Below, piece by piece: positions 6,454 to 14,136 of a DNA stretch of 25,753 nucleotides (position 1 is its first letter; each line of letters opens with the position of its first letter). The DNA is taken from positions 1 through 25,753 of the IMG/VR virus record IMGVR_UViG_3300017752_005326; one strand, 5' to 3'. Source of the DNA: a virus. The notes beneath the pieces were generated by a model. That model was not told the origin of the DNA and ran no database searches. It was given only the letters and a program-made list of their open reading frames with translations. The position numbers were made by a program, and so were the translations under genes.

Positions 6454-7055
6454 AAAACTGTTTTATATAAATCGAATTGTGCTTCTGCTTGATACTTAGC
6501 AATCTCTTTTCCTACTGTAGTGTGAGGACGACCGTCGATATCACAATCAAAGTTTGCTGGTGTTGCATTAAAAACTTTATATTTAGCTGATAGTATATTG
6601 TTTATATTTGATCTAGTAAATACTTCATACTGCAATTTCTCTTCCTGACAATAGAACTGTATAGCTTTGCTAAAACCTCCATTGCCTATTATTGATACAG
6701 AATTAATATTATGTTTACTGAAGTATTCTCGGATTCCTATCCAATCTGTATTGTGCCCTACTAGTTCACCATTTACACTTAGTACTGTATTAACAGCATT
6801 TATCTTCTCAGCTTGTATGCTCAATGAATCTAAATAAGGTATGCATTTAATTTTAAGTGGCATAGATAAAGCAAAGCCACTAAAGCTTAAGGTTCTAGAA
6901 GAAGAGGTTATAGCTATAGGGTCTGTTCCTTTGAACGATTTATATATGGCGTTTATACCTTCCTCTTGGAATCTAGCATTAAAATAATTACAGCCGTTAT
7001 TACCTGGTGTACTAGAGAAAGAACCGAAGACTTTAGTGTCTTTATTTATTTGCAT
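6450..7055 (-). CDS. Compact AroE-like (shikimate/quinate dehydrogenase family) oxidoreductase
   Basis: This 201-residue protein follows AroE in order. ALSMPLKIK (63-71) supplies the catalytic Lys68; NAVNT (86-90) and GHNTDW (100-105) supply Asp104; IIGNGGFSKAI (122-132) is the nucleotide-binding loop; FNATPANFD (162-170) and QAEAQFDLY (189-197) complete the fold. AroE is usually about 270 residues, and the loss is mainly in the C-terminal half of the Rossmann domain (the usual VYDLVY.P segment is absent). The Ser-x-Ser motif that holds shikimate (HSLSP region) is replaced by STPGNNGCN, so the substrate is probably not shikimate. The gene overlaps both neighbours (14 and 4 bases), suggesting one pathway with the GatZ-like and triple-domain proteins. 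An NAD(P)-linked oxidation or reduction of a sugar-like acid is my guess. Confidence 0.75.
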   Translation of the reverse strand: MQINKDTKVFGSFSSTPGNNGCNYFNARFQEEGINAIYKSFKGTDPIAITSSSRTLSFSGFALSMPLKIKCIPYLDSLSIQAEKINAVNTVLSVNGELVGHNTDWIGIREYFSKHNINSVSIIGNGGFSKAIQFYCQEEKLQYEVFTRSNINNILSAKYKVFNATPANFDCDIDGRPHTTVGKEIAKYQAEAQFDLYKTVL

Positions 7056-8943
7056 ACTGGGATAGTATAGTTATAGCTTCAAACCAAAGCATTTTACTAA
7101 AATTACCTGTATGCATAGGAGACATATTTAAATAAATCAACCCTGTAATAAGTTTTATTCTATCTAGGTCATATCCGTACTGCTGTACCAGGTATTCAAA
7201 TTCAGCTTTTACAGTATCTAATACGCTTAAATGTCTGTATGTATACTCTACTGCAGAAGAACTTTCAGTTAATACTATATTATTCTCATTTTTCATAAGA
7301 TTGTACGGTATTTTAATTCCACCGTACATTTTAGCTAAGTCGTAATATACGTCACCCGAAGTAGTTGAAGTACCAAAGTTTCTTCTCCAATCTATATATT
7401 TAAATTTATTGTTATTGCATACAATATTATCAAACTGTAAATCTCCGTGAAAATTAGAATTGAAAGTAGTATTATTAAGAATATTTAAATCTATACCTTC
7501 CAGTATGCTGGTTAAGTTAGGATAGTTATTTCCGTTAATATTATAATCAGTAGTACTATATTGGGTTCCGTTAGTCTCAATAAATTTTTCATATCTATTT
7601 TGAGTTTTAACTTGATAAAAATTAACAGTATCCTCTACGTTTGACTTTACTGCGTTTATATTTTCTAAATAACTTATAATAAAACGAGTATACGAACCAA
7701 AGTCTTCTTTACTATATAAGGTTTCTCCAGGCTCCCAATCGTAATATAAAAACGAATTGGTGTTTCCTACATTCTTAGGTACTAGCCCTTCTAAGTTATC
7801 TGCTCTGTTCTTTAGACTTAAAACATCAGACGGGCTGGGTATATACTTTATCATCTTACCGTTATCATGGTAAGTTAATTCTTGTGTTGTTTTATGAAGA
7901 GAAAGTGGTTTATCATTATAATGTAATCTAGCTTTTTCGAGATCATCGATATTCCCAGTATCAAACCATTCTAATTCTTTTCCTTTAATTTCTCCGTATG
8001 CTGATGGATTAAAAAAAGCATTAACTATTTCTCCATCTTTAATATTATTTTCTAGTTGTTGCCAAAATATACTATAATCTAATATTCCAGCTAATCCTAT
8101 AAATGCTAAATCAAACCCGCTCTCTGCCTTATTAACAAACTTAGTTACTTTACCGTCTACAACTTCAGCTGTAGAATATTTTTCTGGGTAGGAAGTGTTG
8201 TGAAGACCCAACCAGTTACCATCTAAATAAGGTATATCACTTGTTAATAAACAGTCTACAGTCGTAATATAAAATGGACGTTGGAGATAATCCTTACACT
8301 GTATAGCAGATAACCCTGGACCTGAGTTATTACTGTCTATATCGTTAATTTCTACAAAACTAATATCATGATTTGGGAAGGCTATAGAGCAGTACTCTTT
8401 AATTAACTCTCCTTTATAACCTATAGCAACAACAAATTTATAGTTAGAAGGAAACTTTTTAATAATTTTAGATATTACTGCTTCATTGTTGACTGGAAGG
8501 AGTGCTTTATTAACACTATCGGTTAAGCTTTTGAGTCTAGTACCTTTTCCTGCAGATAATATCAATACTCCAGGTGTTTCGTGTTCACCTTCTATCTTAC
8601 CATCTACTCTATTTGTGTCATCTTCTATTCTTATTACATCATCTACTTCAGGAGTAGATACTTCCTGTAGAACTATATCTGTAATAGCTATTACTCGATG
8701 TTTTTTAGGGGGAGTTACATTAAAGTATTCCCCTGCTTTCATTATTTTCTTCTCTACTATACCTTCATCGTTTTCCAACCATATTTCAGCTGTACCGGAT
8801 ATAATATAATTAGTTTCACGTTTAAATTCGTGATACTGGTAGGAAGTCTTGTACCCTGCATTTATATAGATACGTTTATAACAGTAACTATCGTTTAATT
8901 CGAGCCAAACTTCCTTACCCCATGGTTTAAAAACTGTTTTCAT
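7042..8943 (-). CDS. Triple fusion: cupin + nucleotidyltransferase + APH/choline-kinase-like phosphotransferase
   Basis: This 633-residue protein has three domains. Residues 1-100 form a mannose-6-phosphate-isomerase-type cupin (KPWGKEVW at 6-13; metal-ligand pattern with His38, Glu43 and His82). Residues 125-345 form a sugar-nucleotidyltransferase with LILSAGKGTRL (127-137), Lys146 (NKALLP) and the VD pair at 229-230. Residues 365-633 form an aminoglycoside/choline-kinase-like domain with FHGDLQFDN (498-506) as catalytic loop and YIDW (516-519) as the metal-binding Asp. The domains suggest phosphorylation and NMP or NDP activation of a small molecule in one chain, as separate LicA- and LicC-type proteins do for choline. 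The gene starts after a 52-base gap and overlaps the AroE-like gene, so it probably heads the precursor group. The substrate is unknown. Confidence 0.88.
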   Translation of the reverse strand: MKTVFKPWGKEVWLELNDSYCYKRIYINAGYKTSYQYHEFKRETNYIISGTAEIWLENDEGIVEKKIMKAGEYFNVTPPKKHRVIAITDIVLQEVSTPEVDDVIRIEDDTNRVDGKIEGEHETPGVLILSAGKGTRLKSLTDSVNKALLPVNNEAVISKIIKKFPSNYKFVVAIGYKGELIKEYCSIAFPNHDISFVEINDIDSNNSGPGLSAIQCKDYLQRPFYITTVDCLLTSDIPYLDGNWLGLHNTSYPEKYSTAEVVDGKVTKFVNKAESGFDLAFIGLAGILDYSIFWQQLENNIKDGEIVNAFFNPSAYGEIKGKELEWFDTGNIDDLEKARLHYNDKPLSLHKTTQELTYHDNGKMIKYIPSPSDVLSLKNRADNLEGLVPKNVGNTNSFLYYDWEPGETLYSKEDFGSYTRFIISYLENINAVKSNVEDTVNFYQVKTQNRYEKFIETNGTQYSTTDYNINGNNYPNLTSILEGIDLNILNNTTFNSNFHGDLQFDNIVCNNNKFKYIDWRRNFGTSTTSGDVYYDLAKMYGGIKIPYNLMKNENNIVLTESSSAVEYTYRHLSVLDTVKAEFEYLVQQYGYDLDRIKLITGLIYLNMSPMHTGNFSKMLWFEAITILSQYANK

Positions 8944-8954
8944 ATAACTAATAT

Positions 8955-8966
8955 AGTAAATTTACT
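8955..8966. promoter_or_regulatory. 12-bp palindrome in the only gap of the enzyme block
   Basis: AGTAAATTTACT is a perfect palindrome in the 52-base gap between the SGNH gene at 8996 and the triple-fusion gene at 8943. This is the only intergenic space of note in the enzyme block. A second short inverted repeat (CTTCT/AGAAG) precedes it. It could be an operator or an A/T-rich chance palindrome; no protein is known to bind it. Confidence 0.3.
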
Positions 8967-8995
8967 TATAGTAGGCAACCTTCTAAGAAGTATTA

Positions 8996-9817
8996 TTAGA
9001 TAATTGGTTTATTTCTACCTTTACCTTTACCTTTACCTTTAGGATTGTTATAAGGGTCTTTATCGGGATTATCAGGAGACCAGTAAGGGAATACAAATGG
9101 ATCGTCCTTAAATTCTTTCTGCATCTCTGTATGTTCGCTATGGTAGTGGTTATGGTTTTCCCAAATATCTAGTATATGTTTAGAAAAGTCTTTATTCCCT
9201 TTGAAGCTCCAGTGCATATCATTTATGTCACCATTAGTAGCTTCTTTTATACTTTCAAAGTCAAACCAACTATTTGTATTATAAATAAATGATTTTTTGC
9301 AATTTATAGATTTCACAATATTTCCAACTATTGTGTTTGCAAATTGGAAATGTTCTTGAATAAATGGTTCAAGGCAGTTGATACTGTACTTTGTAACATC
9401 GTCAAAAAAATTAGGAGATATAAAATTTAATTCATTTCTTGTTCGCTTATCTTCTTTGCTCCAATGTGCATGCATACTTATTATATGTTCTAATGGATCA
9501 GGGTCGCCCAAATTGTTTTTTGGAATACGGTTTTTCTTAAAGCCTACTAATCTAAGTGCATCGCTCATACCTACTACAATGTAATCTTCAGGTTTAATAT
9601 TTTTTAACTGCTTAGATAAGTAGTATATTGTATGATAAGGACCAAAAGATGGTTTAGCATGATTAAATACCTCTAGTTTTAATTTCTTGCCTAAATGTAG
9701 TGAATAATGGTAATCTCCTTCTGTTTTATATTTATCGTAGTATGGTTCTCCAGCTATTGAAACTTCGCTTCCATAATCAAAAGAATCTCCAAACACCCAA
9801 AGTTTTCCTAAAGCCAT
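8996..9817 (-). CDS. SGNH/GDSL-like hydrolase with a KG-repeat tail
   Basis: This 273-residue protein has the block I motif FGDSFDYG (nucleophile Ser12) and a likely block V at residues 197-202 (DINDMHW, with Asp and His in D..H-like order). VVGMSDALRL near 81-90 sits where the oxyanion-hole block III would be. SGNH enzymes are esterases or acyltransferases acting on lipids, glycans or peptidoglycan. This one lacks a signal peptide, so it would act in the cytoplasm or in the virion. The C-terminus is low-complexity: about eight alternating K/G residues (260-267) encoded by a hexanucleotide repeat. It overlaps the aminotransferase gene by 10 bases. The substrate cannot be told, but deacylation or acylation of the sugar made by the neighbours is plausible. 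Confidence 0.72.
   Translation of the reverse strand: MALGKLWVFGDSFDYGSEVSIAGEPYYDKYKTEGDYHYSLHLGKKLKLEVFNHAKPSFGPYHTIYYLSKQLKNIKPEDYIVVGMSDALRLVGFKKNRIPKNNLGDPDPLEHIISMHAHWSKEDKRTRNELNFISPNFFDDVTKYSINCLEPFIQEHFQFANTIVGNIVKSINCKKSFIYNTNSWFDFESIKEATNGDINDMHWSFKGNKDFSKHILDIWENHNHYHSEHTEMQKEFKDDPFVFPYWSPDNPDKDPYNNPKGKGKGKGRNKPII
9016..9039. repeat. Four tandem TACCTT hexamers in the 3' end of an SGNH gene
   Basis: Four perfect copies of TACCTT on the plus strand (AAGGTA on the coding strand) encode the Lys-Gly repeat near the C-terminus of the SGNH-like protein. A change in copy number would keep the reading frame, so this could vary tail length but not switch the gene off. Confidence 0.9.
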
Positions 9818-10767
9818 TTATAGTCGTTTTTATTAGTTGTAATTTGTAACCTTACCCAATCTTCTTCGCTGCCTGGTACTTTACAGTTAGTCTTAAGTAT
9901 AATATCATTAGGTAAGTTAGAATGTGTTATATGAATCCAATTGCTGCTTCCATTAATATATGGAATATTTTTTTCTTTACATACTTTTGCAACATAAGAT
10001 CTAGTAATTTTTACTTTTTGAATATATTCTTCTACCTCATTATAACTATCTAAAATTAAATCTGCCCATTTGGCTGTCAATCCATTAATCTCAAACATAG
10101 GCCTGAATTGCTGAAGGAGTCTGATATTATCAGCACTAGCTGTAATAACTCCTAGCCTAATTCCAGCGCTGCCTAAGGCTTTTGAAAAAGTTCTACAAAT
10201 AAATAAATTATTAAAACTACTCAATAGGTCAGCTGAGCTTCTGCATTCTGAGAATTCTATATATGCTTCATCGATCAATGTAGGGATATTTTTCTCTAAT
10301 ACTTTACTAATAAATTCAGGTATTATTTCTTGACCCATTGGAGAAGTAGGATTAGTAATAATTACTATAGTGTCTTTATCTATATAGGATAAAAATTCTT
10401 TATAGGGGATAGAAGCAGAGGTCTGTTTAACTTTTACTACTTCATATCCGTAAACTTCACCATATACAAAGTACATAGGAAAGCAAGGATCAAATATTAC
10501 TAACTTAGAATGAGTTTTACAATGTGCTTGAATAAAGTACTCTATACATTTATCACTTCCGGTACCTAGAATTATATCTGAATAATTATAATGCTCTTTT
10601 AGTCGGGTGTATAAATTATTTAAATTAGGATAAAATTTAAGATCTGATTGGGTAATAGAGTCTTTAAATTTGTTAAATAACTTTTCGGACCAATCTTCAT
10701 TTCTTTCAGATGCCTGTAACCTAAGCATGTCTACTGGTATATCTTTATTTAATGCTCTTTTTATCAT
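9808..10767 (-). CDS. PLP-dependent aminotransferase, class I/II (HisC-like)
   Basis: This 319-residue protein has the fold-type I landmarks: FYPNLNNLYTRL (45-56), ILGTGSDKCIEYF (66-78), TNPTSPMG with Asn139, LIDEAYIEF with Asp166, CRTFSKALGSAGIRLG with the PLP-binding Lys196 and Arg204, and a C-terminal Arg near 306 (DWVRLQIT). The pattern is closest to histidinol-phosphate aminotransferases, which also include threonine-phosphate decarboxylase-like enzymes. It is a little short for the family (about 350). It overlaps the PhyH gene by 23 bases and the SGNH gene by 10, so it is coexpressed with surface-modifying enzymes rather than with histidine genes. It may supply an amino group or an amino alcohol for decorating the glycan; the substrate is unknown. 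Confidence 0.87.
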   Translation of the reverse strand: MIKRALNKDIPVDMLRLQASERNEDWSEKLFNKFKDSITQSDLKFYPNLNNLYTRLKEHYNYSDIILGTGSDKCIEYFIQAHCKTHSKLVIFDPCFPMYFVYGEVYGYEVVKVKQTSASIPYKEFLSYIDKDTIVIITNPTSPMGQEIIPEFISKVLEKNIPTLIDEAYIEFSECRSSADLLSSFNNLFICRTFSKALGSAGIRLGVITASADNIRLLQQFRPMFEINGLTAKWADLILDSYNEVEEYIQKVKITRSYVAKVCKEKNIPYINGSSNWIHITHSNLPNDIILKTNCKVPGSEEDWVRLQITTNKNDYKWL

Positions 10768-11542
10768 TTATTAAAAAATCTTTATAAATATTAGTATTAG
10801 TCAACTTATTAATTTTATCTTTAAAAAACTTTAATGCAAAACTAGTTCTGAATGAGGTGTATTCTTTAAATTTATCTTCATCAACTTTTCTATTCATTAT
10901 TCTTGCCTGTATAATTATAGATTTTCTGTCTGTAGCTGTGTTATTAGAACCTGAGCCGTGGACTAATAAATGGTCAAATATTAAACAGTCACCTGCTTTT
11001 AATTCAATGTTTTTAAAACGATTAGTTTTATTTAACTTATCTAATACCTCTTGTTTAATTTGTTTTTTATGATTAAAGTTATATCCTATAATGTCTTCGT
11101 GTTCTAATAGTCCGTATTTATGACTTCCCGGGGAAACAATTAGACAGCCGTTATCAATAGTATGATCATCTATAGCTATATAGACTTGTAAAAACTTATT
11201 AGAATCTTGTATCGAATATCCAGGAGCGAAAGTTTCAATAAGAGAGCTTTCCTGATGCCACTCTACTGGTGGTCCTATCCATTTAGATTTACTGTTAATA
11301 AGAAGGTGGTTAATAGTATAGTTATCCCCAATTATATTTGTTAAATGCTGTGTAAGAGCATCTCTCTTTAAGAAATAATTAAACCTACTATCTTTTATAA
11401 GGTTGCCGTACCCCCAAGGAGCATTACCGTTAGGTAACATTATTTTGGGAAGTAATTTACTAATATTGGAACGTATTTCTATTAATTCCTCTTCTGATAG
11501 TAGTTTCTTTATTTTAAGAAAACCGTTTTTAAAGTAGTTCAT
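10745..11542 (-). CDS. PhyH-family Fe(II)/2-oxoglutarate dioxygenase
   Basis: This 265-residue protein matches the phytanoyl-CoA dioxygenase family. The metal triad is likely His96-x-Glu98 (WHQE) and His195 (LLVHGSGSN), with Arg206 as the 2-oxoglutarate ligand. LQVYIAIDDHTIDNGCLIVSP (split around residues 118-137) is the typical core strand pair before the GSH turn at 139-141. Use of HxE instead of HxD is unusual but occurs in this superfamily. Bacterial PhyH relatives hydroxylate small molecules, amino acids, lipids or sugars. The gene overlaps the transferase gene upstream by 14 bases and the aminotransferase gene downstream by 23. The substrate is not evident; a hydroxylation step on a precursor or on the finished glycan is inference. 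Confidence 0.87.
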   Translation of the reverse strand: MNYFKNGFLKIKKLLSEEELIEIRSNISKLLPKIMLPNGNAPWGYGNLIKDSRFNYFLKRDALTQHLTNIIGDNYTINHLLINSKSKWIGPPVEWHQESSLIETFAPGYSIQDSNKFLQVYIAIDDHTIDNGCLIVSPGSHKYGLLEHEDIIGYNFNHKKQIKQEVLDKLNKTNRFKNIELKAGDCLIFDHLLVHGSGSNNTATDRKSIIIQARIMNRKVDEDKFKEYTSFRTSFALKFFKDKINKLTNTNIYKDFLINDKKSIK

Positions 11543-12443
11543 AATCTATACGTTTTACCAGCTCTGTATATAGGTCTTTACTTACATTATATGCGTGATT
11601 TATATCTAAAAGTCCATAAGTTAACCTATGGTCGTCTATAAATATACTTTCGAAATCTTTAATAGGATCTAAGTAAGAACAGTAATCTCTTAATATACAA
11701 TATACAAATGGGAGGTTAATAGGATTAATATTTTTTTCTAGTAGATATTTTGCAACGAAATTAAAATTAGTAGTGTTTTTACTTATATCATAATAATCCA
11801 TAAATATGTTCATGTTTTGAGAATTACCAGCAAAAAAAACATCATCAACTCTTTCATAATCTTTATCTATATTTTGAGGTATGTTTACTATTCCTAGATT
11901 GCTACTACTATTCATTAAATTATTCAGTTCATTATGTAAGGAAGATTTAGTATGGGAGGGTTTGAGAACTATGTCCGGTCTGGTGTTTATGACTAAGTCG
12001 TATTTAAAGTCGTTCTTTATCTCGTATTCTCTACGTAATTTATCTACTTCAAAAGCACTAATAAACTGTGGGTGAAATTTTAGATCCCAAACTCCATGCG
12101 ATGGGTCTGGTTTTATGATAAAATCTGATTTAAGGGCAAGATTACTTTCTAGATCTTCAAATTTTCCTAATTTAGGTTTATATACTTCTTTAAACTTTTT
12201 CTTTTTAGTATACAACAATTCCCAACTTCCTCTCTTATTTAGAGATGATATTATTTTAGTACCGAGATAAGCAGAAGTTTTAACAGGTATTATATCGGCT
12301 CCATTCTCAGTATTCCAGCAATGGTAAAAGTAATCGACGTTATATTTGGCTTCAAAATAATGTTCAAAAGTTTTTTTATTTTCAATGCCGGTGCGTAGCA
12401 TACCTCTTAAACAGATAGCCACTCTGGGTCTGTTATCTACCAT
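11529..12443 (-). CDS. Putative glycosyltransferase, 'GQ.R' paralogue 3
   Basis: This 304-residue protein shares three blocks with the proteins at 14133 and 14993: an N-terminal VAICLRGMLR strand-loop (8-17), DYFYHCW (37-43), and YDLVINTRPDI (148-158), preceded by a helix ending in REYEIKN. The first block fits a Rossmann-like nucleotide-sugar loop; the RPD acidic segment may bind metal or sugar. There is no signal peptide or membrane segment. The paralogues differ strongly outside these blocks, which suggests different acceptors or donors. In this copy the GQ of the loop is RG, so it is the most divergent of the three. A family name cannot be given; a transferase role is inferred from fold-like motifs and the glycan context. 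Confidence 0.55.
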   Translation of the reverse strand: MVDNRPRVAICLRGMLRTGIENKKTFEHYFEAKYNVDYFYHCWNTENGADIIPVKTSAYLGTKIISSLNKRGSWELLYTKKKKFKEVYKPKLGKFEDLESNLALKSDFIIKPDPSHGVWDLKFHPQFISAFEVDKLRREYEIKNDFKYDLVINTRPDIVLKPSHTKSSLHNELNNLMNSSSNLGIVNIPQNIDKDYERVDDVFFAGNSQNMNIFMDYYDISKNTTNFNFVAKYLLEKNINPINLPFVYCILRDYCSYLDPIKDFESIFIDDHRLTYGLLDINHAYNVSKDLYTELVKRIDYELL

Positions 12444-12445
12444 AC

Positions 12446-13255
12446 TTATAATTTATTTACTCTATTAATATGATTAATAACTGTTTCTGCTGCTTCTTTT
12501 TGACCTACTTCAGATGTATGCATAGAGGGCAAGGTATCGGGATACTTTAAAGCTAAATCTCCCCAACTTACTCTGACGTAATCTTCTACTGGTACTATAT
12601 CTTGAATTTCTTCTTTTTCCATTGCAAGTAGGACAGGGATGTTTGCTTTTTTAGCTTTTAAATAAGAAAGCAGTAAGCAACCTACATCTTGTTTTCTCTG
12701 TATCTGGATGTCACTTATTTTAAGGTAGTAATCTCTCAGTAGTAGTAACCTTTCATCATCTTCATTAAATTTTTTATAGTAGCTACCAGAAGTATCTTCT
12801 TTTTCTAGTAACCTATCAGTATATTCAATCACTCCGTGCCAGTTTTCTGTATTTAACGTACCTTTATATTTTGGATTGTTAATGTAGGGATGGGGTATAA
12901 TTTGATGGTAAGTTCCAGGTCCGTATGGAGGGTACTCATGGTAGTTTACATCTAAATTGCTTATTTGTACATTATCCCAAGAACCAGCTGCCCTTTTAAT
13001 ATGCTCCTTATATTTAAAGAAATTTGTACGGTGTTCACAAGTATCAGAGATAATAAGTAGATCTATATCTTTAATATTTTCTATAGCATAATCTGCTTGT
13101 AAAGCTATAGAGTAATTGGTACTGGATCCTTTAGCAAAATTTACTACTTCTCTGTTATATTCTTTTGATATAATAGGTCCCCAAGCATCATTTAGCAAAT
13201 CTTTTACCCCAATTCCTATAGAAAATGAATCGCCACATATTATTATTTTTCCCAT
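12446..13255 (-). CDS. SGNH/GDSL-like hydrolase or acyltransferase
   Basis: This 269-residue protein has block I IICGDSFSIG with nucleophile Ser10 and a late block V-like SMHTSEVGQ with His246. The central LLIISDTCEHRTNF is in the block III region. FAKGSSTNYSIALQ (near 59-72) has the Gly/Asn-type block II feel. It has no signal peptide. It lies in tandem with another SGNH gene (11-base gap) between two putative transferases, an arrangement typical of O-acetylation or deacetylation of surface glycans. It differs from its neighbours at most positions, so the two are not a recent duplication. The reaction direction (esterase or transferase) cannot be told. Confidence 0.7.
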   Translation of the reverse strand: MGKIIICGDSFSIGIGVKDLLNDAWGPIISKEYNREVVNFAKGSSTNYSIALQADYAIENIKDIDLLIISDTCEHRTNFFKYKEHIKRAAGSWDNVQISNLDVNYHEYPPYGPGTYHQIIPHPYINNPKYKGTLNTENWHGVIEYTDRLLEKEDTSGSYYKKFNEDDERLLLLRDYYLKISDIQIQRKQDVGCLLLSYLKAKKANIPVLLAMEKEEIQDIVPVEDYVRVSWGDLALKYPDTLPSMHTSEVGQKEAAETVINHINRVNKL

Positions 13256-13266
13256 ACTAGTTAGAT

Positions 13267-14136
13267 TTATTTACTTCTTATTATATTCTCTTTAAGGTAT
13301 CTAGCTATTTCTTCTGCCCAAATTTTATGTGCTTCTGGGTTAGGGTGAAGTCCGATATAAGGGGATTTAAGATTATTCTGTATAAACTCATTAAAAGTAC
13401 TTACAGTTTCATTTTTTCTATAAAAATTAGGAGTTTTAATTTGGTCCCAAGATTTTTTCCAATCAAAAGTTTTAATTGAACGTTCCTTAGTAGTCTCGCT
13501 ATCTATACAGTACCCTACTTCAGTTAAATTATCGATCAATTCAGTAAGATCTTGATTCCATGTACTGACATGTGAATCTTTAAACTGGTAAAATGAATTG
13601 TAAATTAAGTATTTAATATTATTTGCTATACAAAAATTTTGTAATGCTAAATTATCCATAACGTACCTAGACATGTATTCTTCTGGGTTCCATAAATACT
13701 TAACGTAAAGTTTCCAGAATTTCTTTTGATCAGGATGTACGAAGTGTTCTATATGTGGCCATAACCTAAAGGTGTGACTGTTAGGTTTACCCTTCCACCA
13801 CCAACTGTTTCGTTCAGGAGAAGACCAGCCTACTATTACTATCAACTCTTCTGTAGATTTACCTGTAGATAGATATTCCTGTGTTACATAGTCTATAGTT
13901 CTCTGCAGTATAGATTTATTATCATCGGCTGGCCAAGCTAAATTTACTGTATCACAATTTAAATACTCTTTTATATAGGTAGGCCATATTCTGCTGGTTC
14001 TGTATTTAATGTTTTCTTCTAGGTAATCATACTCACCTGCATACACATCAGGTGGATACTTAGCAGTTAAAACTGGATCTACTATCTCACATCCGAAAAC
14101 CCAAGAGTCTCCGTTACAAACTAATTTATATTTCAT
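13267..14136 (-). CDS. SGNH/GDSL-like hydrolase or acyltransferase
   Basis: This 289-residue protein has block I VCNGDSWVFG with nucleophile Ser11, a central LIVIVGWSSPERNSWW likely containing the block III region, and a C-terminal GLHPNPEAHKIW (H264 to H270) that fits block V. The segment AWPADDNKSILQRTIDYV (near 67-84) resembles the block II Gly/Asn region. No signal peptide is visible. It shares ATGA with the upstream transferase gene and precedes a second SGNH gene. Proteins of this type are found in many phage and bacterial glycan clusters. A role in adding or removing acyl groups on the glycan is inference. Confidence 0.72.
   Translation of the reverse strand: MKYKLVCNGDSWVFGCEIVDPVLTAKYPPDVYAGEYDYLEENIKYRTSRIWPTYIKEYLNCDTVNLAWPADDNKSILQRTIDYVTQEYLSTGKSTEELIVIVGWSSPERNSWWWKGKPNSHTFRLWPHIEHFVHPDQKKFWKLYVKYLWNPEEYMSRYVMDNLALQNFCIANNIKYLIYNSFYQFKDSHVSTWNQDLTELIDNLTEVGYCIDSETTKERSIKTFDWKKSWDQIKTPNFYRKNETVSTFNEFIQNNLKSPYIGLHPNPEAHKIWAEEIARYLKENIIRSK

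Noticed and set aside
8486-8898. Two overlapping plus-strand open frames opposite the triple-fusion gene
   Set aside because: They are mirror frames of the cupin and nucleotidyltransferase regions, whose motifs are clear on the minus strand.
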